Positions 35,575-47,761 of a stretch of 64,000 nucleotides of DNA are shown here, one piece after another. How positions within the stretch are numbered: position 1 is the stretch's first letter; each line of letters opens with the position of its first letter. The notes under the pieces are model-generated. The model saw only the letters and a program-made list of their open reading frames with translations, was not told the origin of the DNA and made no database searches. The DNA is from Guyanagaster necrorhizus (taxonomy: Eukaryota > Basidiomycota > Agaricomycetes > Agaricales > Physalacriaceae), in contig NW_025064905.1 of the NCBI RefSeq assembly GCF_019112545.1, positions 186,784 through 250,783 of the forward strand, given 5' to 3'. Both the position numbers and the translations under genes were made by a program.

Positions 35575-37635
35575 CTACACGATCATATCCCGAATGATTT
35601 TATCCTCCTCAAATGCATTTTGGACCTGTGTTCACTGGGAATGAGAATACAAACATTATCCAAGCTTGATGAACTTACCCGTTTGAAAAAGTTGTCATCG
35701 ATAACCACACGCACGCCTGTAGCGGCTAATGCCTTGGAAACATCTAGACAAGCATAGTGAGCCTCAATTGTTGCCGCAGCTCTGGTGAATCCTGGCGTAT
35801 GATTTCCCCCGTTTTCCTCTGTGGGAATCGCTAGAGTAAGAGGTGTATTAGGTCATAGATATTTATCTAGAGAAGAGCCTCCTTACCGAAACCAGGGTGC
35901 AAGGACGGTAGTTCTAATGATACTCAATTATGCTAGTCCTGGCGTAGATTAGAACCTTACCGTAGCTTACGTTCCCCTGAAAGAGAAGCCCGTGAATACT
36001 CAGTTGACAAGGCGATACCGCCTACTCACAAAATCCGTAGACGCGCTTTTGATACCCCATTCGTAGTCAATAGACCCATATTTTCTGCGGACAATGTTGG
36101 CAACTTCATCCCCTGCACAAAACGTCATGGTCATGAACCTGTGAAGAAGAAAGAGGCTGCCGACCCAAAGCTTTGTTCTGCCTTAGGTCGTGTGTCGCGC
36201 CGTAGTCTTCGATCCTGATTGTACATCCACTTGCTATGGCAGCCCCTCTGCCAAACAATCAGCTCCTGTCTTATTGATCGGGTATGGAGATCATGACGAA
36301 CTCGAAACAGGGTAATACACGCTTCAAGGTGGACTGCACCTCGGCTCGTGTTGGTGCCCGGACGTAACAACTGCATTGGACATGTTAACAGAAATACTGC
36401 TTGACTGGTAGAAGTTCTTAACGTACACAAACTCCGCAAAGTCAGGAATGACTACAAGAATATCATCACTAGTCGCACACATTATCTGATAAAAGGGCCT
36501 ACCATTCGTTTGCCAATCTTTTCCTTCACGAAATATCCCGTGGATGCGATGTGTAGGTTTCAGTTGCTGCCGAAAAGCAGATATGTTGTTGTATCCCAAT
36601 ACTGCTGCATCCAATGCGTTGACGCCTTCCCAGGGAGAAAGAGCAGCGTGGGCTCTAGATATATGGATAGTTCAGAGACAGACAGAGATTCACTTGAACT
36701 CCTACGTGTGTCCGAAATACTGGACTTGTATGCGGTGTAGTGCGAGACAACTGGTGAGACTAACAGAGCCTTTGGGACCAGGGGCGGGATGGCACCTATA
36801 ACTGTAAACTGACAAATACGCATAGGAAAGCAATTAAAACACACATTATACACGCAGCCATATTCTTATACGCGCCCCGCTCCAACAAGTGAACTTTTCC
36901 GTCACCACCTTCCTCGGCTGAAACATGGATTTAATATACAGATTGCGGTCGAAGGTATGAAAGCGCACCAGGGGTGCCCAGGAGCTCAATTGCACCGGAT
37001 ATATTGAACTTTTCAAAGGCGGCTTTCATGGCGCACGCGACGGCAACTCCAGCAATGGCGATAAGATTGTGACCGCAACCGTGTCCAATGCCCTTCAACG
37101 CATCCATCTGACAAAGTATGGACTTGGAATATGAAGTTGATGAACATCATACTGTACAGACCTCCGAATTGACACCAATAGTTCTTCCACCGCGTCCGTG
37201 TTTGAAGGTGGCCTTCCACGCGGTCTGACTGGGTAGGAGGTAGTGTCGTTCGACCTCGAATCCTTGTTTGGCCATGAAATCCGTAAGAACATCGTGAGTT
37301 CGTCTTGGGAATAAGAAAACAAAATTAGAGCTGCTTCGGTGGCTATAAGTGAAATAGCCTAGACCTTTCCTCGTACCCTATTTCAGGGTGCGCTGTCCTT
37401 GTATTTTAGCCTTAGCACGACTGATGATACAATAAATATTCCACTCACCATGTATATCAAGACTGAGAGCTCTCAAATCCGCATCCAACTCGGTGATTCT
37501 CTGTTCAATAACAGCCAAAATATCAGGTCGGAAAATGCCTCCAACTGATGGGCGTTCGGGGGATGGTTTTCCTGTGTCTTCGGGTCGCCATGCCTGTGCG
37601 GGTGGAGAAACTGTTTCAAGGTCGGTCGTTGTCAT
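35575..37635 (-). CDS. M20-family amidohydrolase/peptidase (PM20D2-like)
   Basis: Fifteen exons give 438 residues: 37449-37635, 37365-37392, 37162-37303, 36969-37107, 36845-36917, 36706-36795, 36503-36654, 36427-36451, 36302-36370, 36165-36247, 36030-36112, 35961-35976, 35887-35913, 35679-35830 and 35575-35625. All phases agree. Family motifs are [13 protein letters not shown], the zinc-binding [31 protein letters not shown] (catalytic Glu plus zinc-ligand Glu), CHPAPGP and the dimerisation-domain [19 protein letters not shown]. It ends with a C-terminal [13 protein letters not shown]. Proteins of this class hydrolyse peptide or amide bonds, for example abnormal dipeptides or N-acyl amino acids, in the cytosol. 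No signal peptide is seen. Four exons are under 30 nt, one only 16 nt, so automatic prediction will probably break this gene. Confidence 0.87.
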
Positions 37636-40014
37636 CGTGTACTGATACGTTGTAAGTGGTACGATTCCAATCTATGCCGTAAGGGATGTTGGATTAAGGA
37701 ACTGATACGTCCATGGAAGATCAACGAGGATCAAAAGTCTCGGCACGTCAGCACAAATACGTCATAGGCGAAGCGCCGTTTGTCTCTTTCTTGTCACTAG
37801 TCCATTTTCAATCCTCGTGTATTCCCGTGTGGAGGAACTCTGCTGAGGAGTACCGCAGCAACTTCAAGGAACTGGAACATGCCAATTTTTTGACAAGATT
37901 ATCTCCTCGAACGTAGGAAATCCCCAGCAGAAAGAGTTATGAGCCTCCGATCACGTTCAAGGTGAAAAAAGAAAACAAATCCGACTCGAATCGAACAGGG
38001 GTGATGGTGTCATAGGTCGCACGCGGCGTTAATGAAATGTCCAGCATTAGCAGAGCTTGTACCCAATACCTTTCCAAAGGATGTCATTGCACGCGCGAAA
38101 AAGCTCCAGCAAGAAATAGGCCCTTAACCATACATATACGCGAGATCCGCTATGCTCAAATACCCGTGCTGACATGTTTCATCAGTGTTCTGGCACATTC
38201 CGCTGGATCAACGAATTTGAAAGAATCGGCAGCGCACGCGTGCCGAGGAACCTAGCCATGAAAGGGCAAACCAACGGCTAGCCAAGGTGAAAGGAAACGA
38301 CATTCCACACCTCTATTTTACGAGCGTCCCGTTTTGACAAGCCTGTGTAGCTCCAGCATCCAACGACCTTTCTATTCGAATCATAGCACATCCGACCAAT
38401 ACTTCATTACAAAGTACTCCTGTCATAGAATTCGACTAGACCGATAAACCTACTTCCACATCGGCCATTGATTTTACCAAATAGGTCATGACTTGTTCCC
38501 TCATCCCTACCATCGAAATGCGAGACGGGTCGAATGACGACTCAGGCAACCTGTCCATCCAATCCAGATTTCTGTGGTAAAATCAAGGGAACTTGCACCC
38601 CTCCCAAACTGAATTTTTTTCATCGTTCGCTCCGACCGGCCTTCACGACAGTGCTGGCCCCACAATCACGTTCGACGGGGTTTGGCACCGAGCCAAAGGT
38701 ACAACTGTTCTTCGGTTTCAACCAAGTGAATACTTCCCTCGACTCGTTCACCTTCATACTCATCTCCGGCCAGGAGATCACAGATATGAATACCTGCCTG
38801 CTCCAATCGGCTTTCAAGGTTTTCGTCTCCGGGAATTTAGGATCTGTGTCTGTGCCTGGACGCACGGCAGCAGAAACAGCAATTTTCACTTCATCACTTC
38901 CCGTCATCGTGACATCCACGACCCTGTTCCGAGTCCTCTCGGTCTTTACCATCATGTCCTACTGCAGGGAGGGCACAGAGGCGTATTTCACGCTGTATCC
39001 CGTCGCGGCTGCCCTGGACGGGTCATTTGCCAAGCCAAGGATGAATGGATACGGCAACCTGCGTGGTTCTTTCGTGGAGGATCAGATGCGGTGCGAGGAA
39101 AGTCGTGATGACAGAAAAACAGGATGGTCATGGTCTTCTTCATCTTGATTGATATTGTAACATCCTGGGAAATGGAACCTGTTGAATCAATATTCTAGTG
39201 GCGTGACGACCCTAGAACGCCACCATATGATCACCATTACTTTTCCATGAAACAAGTTACGCACAATTGGTCGAGAATAACCTGGTTAGGGTCCGGGTCA
39301 TCCTCTACTAGAGACACACCCTGGGGATGGTTACAGAGCTGGGAACGGGCGCACAGCATAAAAACGAGTAAAACACCCCGCTAGGTCCGCCACGGGGTCG
39401 AATCCAGGAAAGTTCAGTCGTTCTACTAGTGTGGGTAAGCATTGAGAAGCTCTAGCTATTGAAGATCCGAACCTGTCTTCTACCCGGACCCAAAGAATAG
39501 CTACGCCGCGGAGTCGGGAAAATGAACACTGCAGCCGCACTTTATGCTGTAATCGGGACCTCAGGACTGGAGAGACGGAGTTCACGAGCATGGCCTCCGG
39601 AACTGTGCGCGTCCGAATCATTCACATACTCTATCCTGCAAAATTTTGGAACGCACGTAGCCTTGACATTTCGACTTGTCGTCGCGGCCGAAAATTTTCG
39701 AGCCTAGCTTGAAAACTGAATTCAGCGAATTTGTCGACAGTTGGATATGACTCCTTCCCGTCTTATTAGTCAAGTCTGCACGCTAGTACGCCAGAGCTCA
39801 CCTTTCCCCATAACTGAACCATGGTGTCGAAGCGGTTCGATACAAACAAGACCCAATGTTCTATTGGTAAAGTTACACTGTACACATCTATCGCAAATAT
39901 TAAACACCATATAAAATACATAGGAGGACGCAGAGGCAGCATATACAAACAAGATTGCGGAGAAAACGCTGTACAGATGGTCGTGAAAAAATAATGATAA
40001 AGTTTCTCGGGGTA
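37636..40014. other. 2.4 kb region with overlapping open frames, no recognised gene
   Basis: It lies between the divergent M20 start and the G-alpha stop. At 38534-39148 three frames are open together: two plus-strand frames of about 200 and 170 codons, and a minus-strand frame of 111 codons at 38620-38955. I recognise no family in any of them. The minus frame has the most protein-like composition and may be a decayed exon. A short inverted repeat lies at 39198-39223. The rest is AT-rich. Confidence 0.4.
39198..39223. repeat. Short inverted repeat
   Basis: Arms GTGGCGT and ACGCCAC are perfect reverse complements, 12 nt apart. It may form a hairpin in DNA or RNA, or be chance. Confidence 0.4.
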
Positions 40015-42329
40015 TTATAACAACTGTGATGTTACGAGGTTCTCGCGAAGAACACCGTCACGAACTGGGGGTGCTTATCGTTAGAAGGCGCCAAACTAGC
40101 AAGCATGGGAAATCGAAGCCTACCTGACTCTAAAGTTTTGGCCGTCGCTTCCGTGTCCTGATGGAGCCGTTTCAGAGCTCATGAAGGGCCAGAAAACAGT
40201 ATACGTACCGTTACTGTGGTTGGATAGATATAGGCATGCCTAGCCGCTGGTGAGAGTTGTCTTTGCATATCCTTGAATTTCTCCCGTAGATCTATTCAAA
40301 AGAGATAAGAACGTGTCCTATACTAGAACCTGCAAAGCACCTACATCTTACAACGTTCGTCACATCGTTTGGCCTATCACCGTAACTAGGGAGATATTTC
40401 TTTACTTGAACGCCTCTCTTTAGTTTTCGCCTGAGGAGATCGCATTTGTTCATGAAAAGAATTAACTGCGTCCTTGCTAATAGCTTCGATGAGCATATTG
40501 ATCTCCATAATATAGTCGAGTCTTCAAGCCGATTGACGCTGTTGTCTTCTTCTAGTCGTTCGTCGAAGCAGGACACGGGACATAGGAATATTATGACATT
40601 CGTATTTTCAAAAAAGGGTAGCCATGCGGCTCGCTGTGAATGAGTTAGCATGTGTTCAAACAAATATTATCGGTGTTCGAAAGAGAAACAAGGCCTTGAA
40701 TAGTCTCTTTATGGTCCAGACAGATCACAATGACAAAACGCAACGTAGACCGTGCCCGGTAATGCACCTGCGTTCTCGTTTGTCTTGATTGTAAAAACTG
40801 GCGTAACCAAGACTTCCCAAGGGTCCAGTTGTCGCAGGTATCGATATACCGGCCATTCCCCGCACCAGACAGAGTCTAGCCATGCCCGTTTTGGCAGATG
40901 CATTGCCTTCCACGCAGCGTTTGGTCAAAAAGAGAAACATACCGTTGTTCGACATCCACCGACATCATAGATTCTCCATTCCCAGGCACCATCTGTTTTC
41001 GGAGCGTCGATAGGGCCCGACTTGAATCGCACCTGGTATTCTTGTATACCGACAGTCCGTAGACGCGCTCGGACGATGTCATCGTCCGTTACATGGTAGT
41101 CGCGTGTCGCTATCCGGTCAAGTTCATTAAGGAAGCTGCAGGAGAATTAGGCAGTGAGTGAAACTGAAAAACGCTGGAGAAGCCGGTAGATCTTCGAAAA
41201 AGATCATTGAAAGATCCTACTTCTCCCTGTTGGTTCTACTGCCCCGATATTCGTTCAAAAGCGATATGAAAAACGTGTCCCAGATGAACTAGGTCTGACT
41301 GTACTTTCGCACCAAGACGTGGGCATGGGAACAAGGAAAATGCAGGACTCTCAGTGCCTTCCGCAAATCCTGCCTAGTTCTCGATTACGAAGATTGAAAG
41401 AGAACTCACAATCCAGCAGAATCAGGCAAGCGCATCTTTCTTCTATCCAGCGCCATTTGAACGGTCTTGTCTGTCCAGAGGGCTTTCATTTCGTGTCTGC
41501 AGCCAGCCAGTGTCATAGTGACAGACTCCATAGACATAAAGCCATTTGCTGAATCTTTACACCCCACCACGTCACCCCAAGATCGGACAGCAAACTCGCC
41601 CAAGGTCCTCCGCTTGGCATCTGGCCTCCGAGTCGGTGCCTCGAAGGGAGTGGCTGACATGGGCAAGGACGGCTGGATGGGATCTGTCCCGGCACCGAGT
41701 TGGCGCTTGAGATCTGCCTCGACGCCGCGCAAAGGCGCTAGTTTGATCATCAGGAGCTGGTGGCGGTCCGTAAATCGCAATATTTCAGAAGAATCGAACT
41801 TTGTAATATCGGAGCTGTCGTCGGGAGAGTCATCGTCGTCAATGTCAAATGGCACGTCGTCACTCATTTCGGCCTCGAGAACGCCGAGGATTGTCACTAT
41901 TGACCTCACAACGTTGAGCTGCACGACGGCGCGCCAGCCTGAACGTTCGCGCTCCCAGGCGGCCTTGGAATAGCGCATCCTAAAATCTGTTCGAGGCCGT
42001 CAGAGTGAACACGAGGCGAGCAGAAAGCGAAATGAGAATACTTTTAAGAGTCGTTGATTTGCCTGTACGACTGGGAATTAGCACTGGCAGCGGTCAAGGC
42101 TCTAGGACGACATACCGCTCTCCGCCTGACCGAGCAACAGGACCCTAATGATGCTTTTCTCTTTCCTTGCCAGACTTCTCGCCTGCCTGATGTCTTCGTC
42201 AATCATGTCACTGACCCTCTGCGCATCGGCCTCGCGTTTCAGCCTGGCAGTCATCTGTGCAGGAGTCTCGTTGGGCGGCGGCTGCATGAGCTCGTGGAAG
42301 GGGTCTGTTTCTGCAGGATGGAAGACCAT
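40015..42329 (-). CDS. Heterotrimeric G-protein alpha subunit, divergent fungal type
   Basis: Eight exons in complement order, 42116-42329, 42042-42062, 41410-41986, 40943-41135, 40345-40633, 40209-40291, 40124-40157 and 40015-40064, give 486 residues, longer than a normal ~355. Motifs: G1 GQAESGKST (67-75, split by an intron inside the P-loop), switch I RARLRTVGI, switch II DVGGCRTTRAAW, ERLEEDNSVNRLEDS, G4 NKCD (397-400) and TTVTDTEAT as G5. The catalytic Gln of switch II is Cys332. The helical domain carries an insertion rich in Ser/Pro (about 170-235). The N-terminus MVFHPAE has no Gly2 for myristoylation. Two introns are 274 and 309 nt, far above the local norm. Likely a signalling GTPase of the expanded agaricomycete G-alpha group; its receptor is unknown. 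Confidence 0.9.
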
Positions 42330-43984
42330 GCTTGAAGAACGACACGGGTGTAGGAGAGCAAGGACTGTGACATGTAAATATCTGCGACCTTGATGGCGAT
42401 GATGGGTATGATATTCTGAGCCAAGACCGCATGTTCAACGTAATGGGAAACCGGCTTGCCCTAAACCGAACCGGCTCGTGACGTCTGTACTACCTCCGAC
42501 CGACGCGCGACCCCTTGAGATACCTGTGCTGGCCCTGCTGCGCGCCCACGAAGAACGGGATATTGAGCTACTCTTGCTAGGCTATTTCTACTGGTTTGGG
42601 GGGGAATGCAATTTCTTGTTTTCTGTATTCGTGACGATCAGCAAAACGAAACACAAAACGGTATTTGATTTTCCTCGAGTCGGCCCTGGCACGTCTTTGG
42701 CACCAACTTTGTCGACCGGCGGCTCTTGCACGGCGGAGACAGAAAGCGCACGGAGATATCCAACTTTACTCGGTCTTAACAGTTTTCAAAACATCAAGCG
42801 TCGTACAGCCTCTCCGAGTCGGTGTCGGATCCTTGATCTGATTGAAGGAACCACTCGTACGGACGGGTTAGAGGGCCGGTTATCCGTGTCTACAGTCGCC
42901 TCATCTTTCTACCAGTACAAAATCAGCTGCAGCCGAAAAAATTCCTTTGCAAGCTTGCTGGGTATGTCTGAATTCCTAGACTTGAGCTAATCCAATCCAA
43001 CGTCACGGACTTTAACTCTAAAATATAATATCCGATTCAGTGTCTAGAAAGCGTAGAAAGTCTCTCACGGGAGTCCGTCCATAATTTGGACTCCACTCGA
43101 CATGACGCCATCAATTCACCAATCGATTGCAAAGTATGTTCGTCATATGTTCGTCGATGTCCAGAAGAAAATGATGAACGGAACCATTTGCGATGGTCAT
43201 GGTATCATTTCAAGACAAGACAGTATGTACAGTAGAAATCCTTAGCATGTGGAGACATCGGACAAGGCACAAATCGAGGCCAGGGAGCATGCACGAAGAA
43301 GGTAGATTACCAACTTTGAAGTTTCCAATATCAACTGAGGTCTCCCCTGGCATCAATTAGCCCTTTAGGATATAGCCATCATGACGAAGACAATGCAAGC
43401 TAGATTCGCAAGACAACAGCAGGTTCGTGCAACTGACAAACTACGCGTTAGCACCTGATTGTCTCCATCAATTCATTAGGCCAATGATAGCGGTAGTCAC
43501 TGACTCGGAATCAGACATTCCATGATCGTCATAGTAGCTCGCACCCGCGTAAGAATGATGTCTGATTGAGAGGACATCCAGCTGAATTCAGCTACAGATC
43601 CCGTAGACTGCATCGGGCAGGATCTGCGTTAGATCGGATGCGCCTCATTCTGGAAATATAGGAAAAATTGCGAGTTGTTGCTTACAGGGTGGTGGTGACA
43701 ACATCAAGTCTCAAGCATTGAACTATTATAACCTAGACTTGAAAGGGTAATGCTAGCAACGATGAAAGACTCAAAAAGACAATGTAAAATTTTGCCGGTC
43801 TGATACGAATATCGGACCGAACATGATTTGTAAAAGTCTTGTGCTTGAGAAAGGAAAATTCGTAGCGATCATAAATCATACGGACATGAAATAAAGTCTA
43901 CAAGAAGACCAAGAAGGAAATCGAGACAGCAATTTTTGAATTATACCAGATGGTTATTTTTCGCAAATCACTATGCCCAAGCGC
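42330..43984. other. 1.65 kb region upstream of G-alpha, no gene recognised
   Basis: A plus-strand frame of 170 codons (42478-42990) is open but has no domain, no signal and a composition unlike the neighbouring genes, so I treat it as chance. The remainder to 43984 is AT-rich and serves as the G-alpha promoter and the 3' flank of the aquaglyceroporin. Confidence 0.4.
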
Positions 43985-45452
43985 TCACACCATGGTGGAA
44001 TTAGCGGCATTTCCCTGTGTCCTTCGTGAAGGAACCTTCATGAACGCCCGGTTTATGCAACTGTCTTGACTATCATAGATGAAGGTGTCGTACAACATCG
44101 CGGCGATTTGAGCCCCGAAAATGGGCGCTAACACACCAGCCCATAACCAGTATTGGCTGGGGCGCGAGGGCATGAGCAAGCGCCAAGGATAGATACGATG
44201 GAAGACGTACTTTCGATAGGTGAACACCTGTTTGCCCCAGCCGGCAATTGCTGTCAGAATGCGGGGACCCAGATCACGAGCTGGATTAACGGCAAAACCT
44301 TATTGTAGAAGTCGTATCAGTAACGAAGCCAGACAATGTCGAAAGGAGAAAGGCAGATGCTCACCTGTTTGCATGCCAAAGCAAACTCCCAGACCGAAGA
44401 GGGTGAGAAACAGAGCAAGTGGAAAAAGCCCCGGAGGAGGAGAGTTGCGCTTGTCGGTGGCGGCGAGGATGACTAACATAAGGATGAAACAGCCTAAGAA
44501 TTCGTCGAAGAATGCGGCCGCGTTCGGCAAGTAGTCAAGCTGGTGAGAAAGTTTTGCTCGGTAGTGACTCGACAAATCGAAAATTAGACTTACCGCATAG
44601 GTGCCGAAAAATCTGGCGGTAGAAAGTGTCCTATAGTGTCCGCCTTCGTATATGTTGATGGCGTGGTAGTAGTTGGCATAAACTAGCGCAGCACCGAATA
44701 TACCACCCATCAACTGGGCGAAGACGTAGCCTTGGTATGTTGATCAGTGCTATGAGGCACGCGCAAAACATGAATGAGCGCACCTGGAACCTTCCTCCAT
44801 GGGAACCCGCGGAATGTAGCCATAGCCAGGGTGACCTGCATGCATGTTCATATCTCTGAAGGATGAAGGGAAATTGTAACATGCTTACCGCGGGATTGAT
44901 GTGACCTCCCGAAACTCCTACACTCACCCATCCACCCAAGGCAAGGCCTAGAGGTTTTCCATATCAGACCTTGGTTCATAATATGAAATAGATGTAAATT
45001 ACCAAACCCCCAACCCAACGCGATGGAAAAGTAACTCTGAAGACGGCCAATTGAGAAGAGGTTTGGAATAAGTGGCGGTGGAAATGCTTACACCCTGCTG
45101 TGTTGAAGCGACACCTGGATTGGTGGAAGTAACAGCCTGACAACTACCTGCGCAGCCAAACATGACAAGGATGGCGACCCCAATGAACTCTGCGGCGGGA
45201 TCGCGAATAGCAAGTCTAAGCGTAACAGTAAAAGAAATTTAGGATAGTCAGGTTACGGTGAACTCACCGAATCTTACCCCAACGGCTCGCTGGTACGGGA
45301 GGCAGAGGCTCCGAGTACGCGAAATGGCGTCGAGTGGTGTTCTGACCATAGTCACTCGCATGACCTTCGCTGAATACCTTAGATTGCGAGTTTGCTTCTG
45401 TAGGAGAGGCCGGGTCCGCAGGCCCGTTTGGCGAAGGAGGGATGTACACCAT
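43985..45452 (-). CDS. Aquaglyceroporin (MIP family)
   Basis: Nine exons in complement order, 45268-45452, 45092-45215, 45003-45036, 44889-44947, 44784-44835, 44594-44730, 44365-44539, 44211-44298 and 43985-44156, give 341 residues. Six membrane helices follow a ~65-residue hydrophilic N-terminus. The first half-helix carries GGHINPA (NPA at 132-134) and the second [13 protein letters not shown] (NPA at 260-262). Asp after the second NPA-Arg is typical of glycerol-conducting channels rather than strict aquaporins. [14 protein letters not shown] opens helix 1 and [17 protein letters not shown] helix 4. The protein probably passes glycerol and water across the plasma membrane for turgor and osmotic control. 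Met at 45452 is preferred over 45506, as the sequence right after it ([10 protein letters not shown]) looks like a hydrophilic cytosolic tail. Confidence 0.92.
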
Positions 45453-47761
45453 CGTTAAAGAGGATGTTGCACATATACTCAACTTATATAGACGCGGAGG
45501 AACCATTCCGGGACAATCTCCTAAGCCATGATATCATTGTCAGCCACAATGGGACCCTAGAAACTACGCAAAAGGACATTTCATTCCAGATCTCAAGGCC
45601 TGCGTTTGCAGAACAGTTCGAATGAGAAGCACGAAACGAGGCCCATCAGCAAACATTGTAATATGTACAAATTCATGATTTACGGCGAGCGACGACAGAA
45701 AAAGATCCAGATATGACCTTCCTGTATGACGCCACAAGGAGGGACGCATCCGAGACCCAAGAGACGAGTGGTTTGGGTAATGTTCTGTTCCCGATCCGAG
45801 ACGGCCAAGAAAGGACAAGAATCAATTGAATAAAGAACAAGCATAGTTCTGTAATCGTAGTATCTCCTCAATCGCAGCAACGGACATTAACCCTAACAGA
45901 GCAATCAGGAAAGCGGTGACTCGGTGACTCGCTGTTCTGGGCGGCCCCCAATTCCGAGGTCAGCTTTAGAAGCTAACAAATACAAATCGGAACGGCCCGA
46001 GAAGCTCCTCCTTGAAGTTTGCTTGCCGCTGCTTCAAGTTGTGCAGTACAGACTAACCTGTCTTTTTGGTTCCGAAAAATGTGACACTTTTCTTTTTCCA
46101 ATTTTTTTGAATCGATCGTATATTTTTGGATCCGGCGGCTTTTTGCATATTTTCGGTGTCTTTCTTGTCTGGAGCAAAGCGTGGACAATCATATTTTCCG
46201 CCAAAAGGGGTATACAATATCCAGATGCTATTTTTCTACAATATATTAGTCGAACTTGCAACCAGTACGTATGACCGAGACTTCTTCGCCTGTACCATGC
46301 TTCTACCAGGCCTCAGTTACATCTATCGCATAGAAATTCCTGACTACTTACATACTGAAAGCGCGCGGTGGCTCCGATCGTCGAATGTCAGTTATATCTC
46401 TAACAATAAACTTTTAGGGGATTGTGTACGAAGGACTAGTACTTCGAATTCACAAAATCGCAGGCTCCACTGTTGCTCCATCTTCCCGCATAAGGCATTG
46501 CAATTCTAAGTAACCGATACTCTTTTGAACTTACATTTAAGCTCTCGGCTCGTCGAGCGTTCCTCAAGCTACCATACTTTCCTTCCGACGGTCAGTATAC
46601 CGTCGAACAACGACCTCTGTTTGCCCTGGAACCCAATGGATCAGGCGGTATGAATATCAATCACGAAATATCGGACCCCGTAGGACCTCTTCTGATGGAC
46701 TAATTGTTACGGTCGTGACCCTTCACGATCGTCAGACCTTCTCTCCCACGCCTGGGTGGTGCTGCAACGTCAAGCCGTAGCACAACACGCCGCTGGAGCT
46801 CTTATTTAATGGTTAGACGGACAGTAGCGGCGCGCCTACAGCGCGCCGGACACACTCTTTACTGCGGCATGCGCGTACCAGACATACTGGGCGTGACGAC
46901 CGCACGGACGACTTATATATTATTAGACACACTCTTTTGTATATAAGGGAGCTCGACTGTGGCCTTAAGCCCCAGTCTCGAACTACGGTTTATTCTCCCA
47001 TCTACCTAAGGGCTTGACTCCAAGTCAGACGACTGATTGCACAGTGGACGGCGACACTCCAGATCCCCACTTGGTCGCATGCCCGAACGCGAGGCACGAC
47101 CTTGCACTGTGGTCTGGAGGTGGTAGTTGGTCGCTAACACTAATAGGGGCGGTCTTCAATCACTTCCTGCTAGCTGCGCGCTCAAACCGACTTCCCTACA
47201 TGCATTTAGACGCTGCGAAGCCGCGTACAACTGAAGACAGATTGCGGTGGGGCTGAACGATTAAGTACCAGGACCCCAGGCCTACACAAAGTTGGGAAAT
47301 CTGCGGGTCACTTGAGTACTCCTTCGCAAGCTTTGGTGATTGATTGGAATGGGCTCTTCTCGACAACCAGCTGTTGCAAGGTGTATTTCCAAGTGACAAC
47401 CTGTTGTTTCAGTTCTTCACGATAATCATGGATGATGATCGCACCGAGAGGATCATCCATTTCGCTAATAGAGCAGCGAAAACCGAAGTGACTGTCGAGA
47501 GTGGTACTTCGAGCAGACGGCTGAAATTAATTTCTCGAGCTCTAATCAAACCGTCTAGTATTACATTTATTGGAAAGCAATACGCCATTCCATGGTAACC
47601 AATAAGCCATTGCTGAAATTCCGTCGACAAATTCCGAATACTTTGGTCCCCGGGCCCTGCTGGACCGAGGGCGTTTGTAACATGAACCGGTAGTTAGATT
47701 GCACCCACCGAAAACGAATATATACGGACCATATTGTAGACCAATCGTTGAAATAGATAAT
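45453..47761. other. 2.3 kb region without a recognised gene
   Basis: Mostly AT-rich, with several overlapping short frames of no recognisable family. The part at 46704-47009 looks like a solo LTR and is listed separately. The part at 47.0-47.7 kb is the 3' flank of the multi-pass membrane protein. Confidence 0.4.
46704..47009 (+). mobile_element. Candidate solo LTR
   Basis: A segment begins TGTTACGGTCGTGACC. Its first 25 nt contain a hairpin (TCGTGA...TCACGA). It is GC-rich in the middle, with a palindromic GGCGCGCC-like core, and then has a TATATAAGGG box at about 46940. Next come CTGTGGCCTTAAGCCCC and a pyrimidine-rich tail. This order (TG start, TATA box, short transcribed tail) resembles fungal LTRs. 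I cannot see the matching partner LTR, an internal region or a target-site duplication, so it is a candidate only. Confidence 0.33.

Noticed and set aside
37960..38040. tRNA-like T-loop (GTTCGATTC on the minus strand) followed by a T-rich terminator-like tract
   Set aside because: The T-stem does not pair beyond three positions and no matching acceptor strand or D-arm is found upstream.
42478..42990. 170-codon plus-strand open frame upstream of G-alpha
   Set aside because: No recognisable family, no splice structure, and composition unlike neighbouring coding exons.
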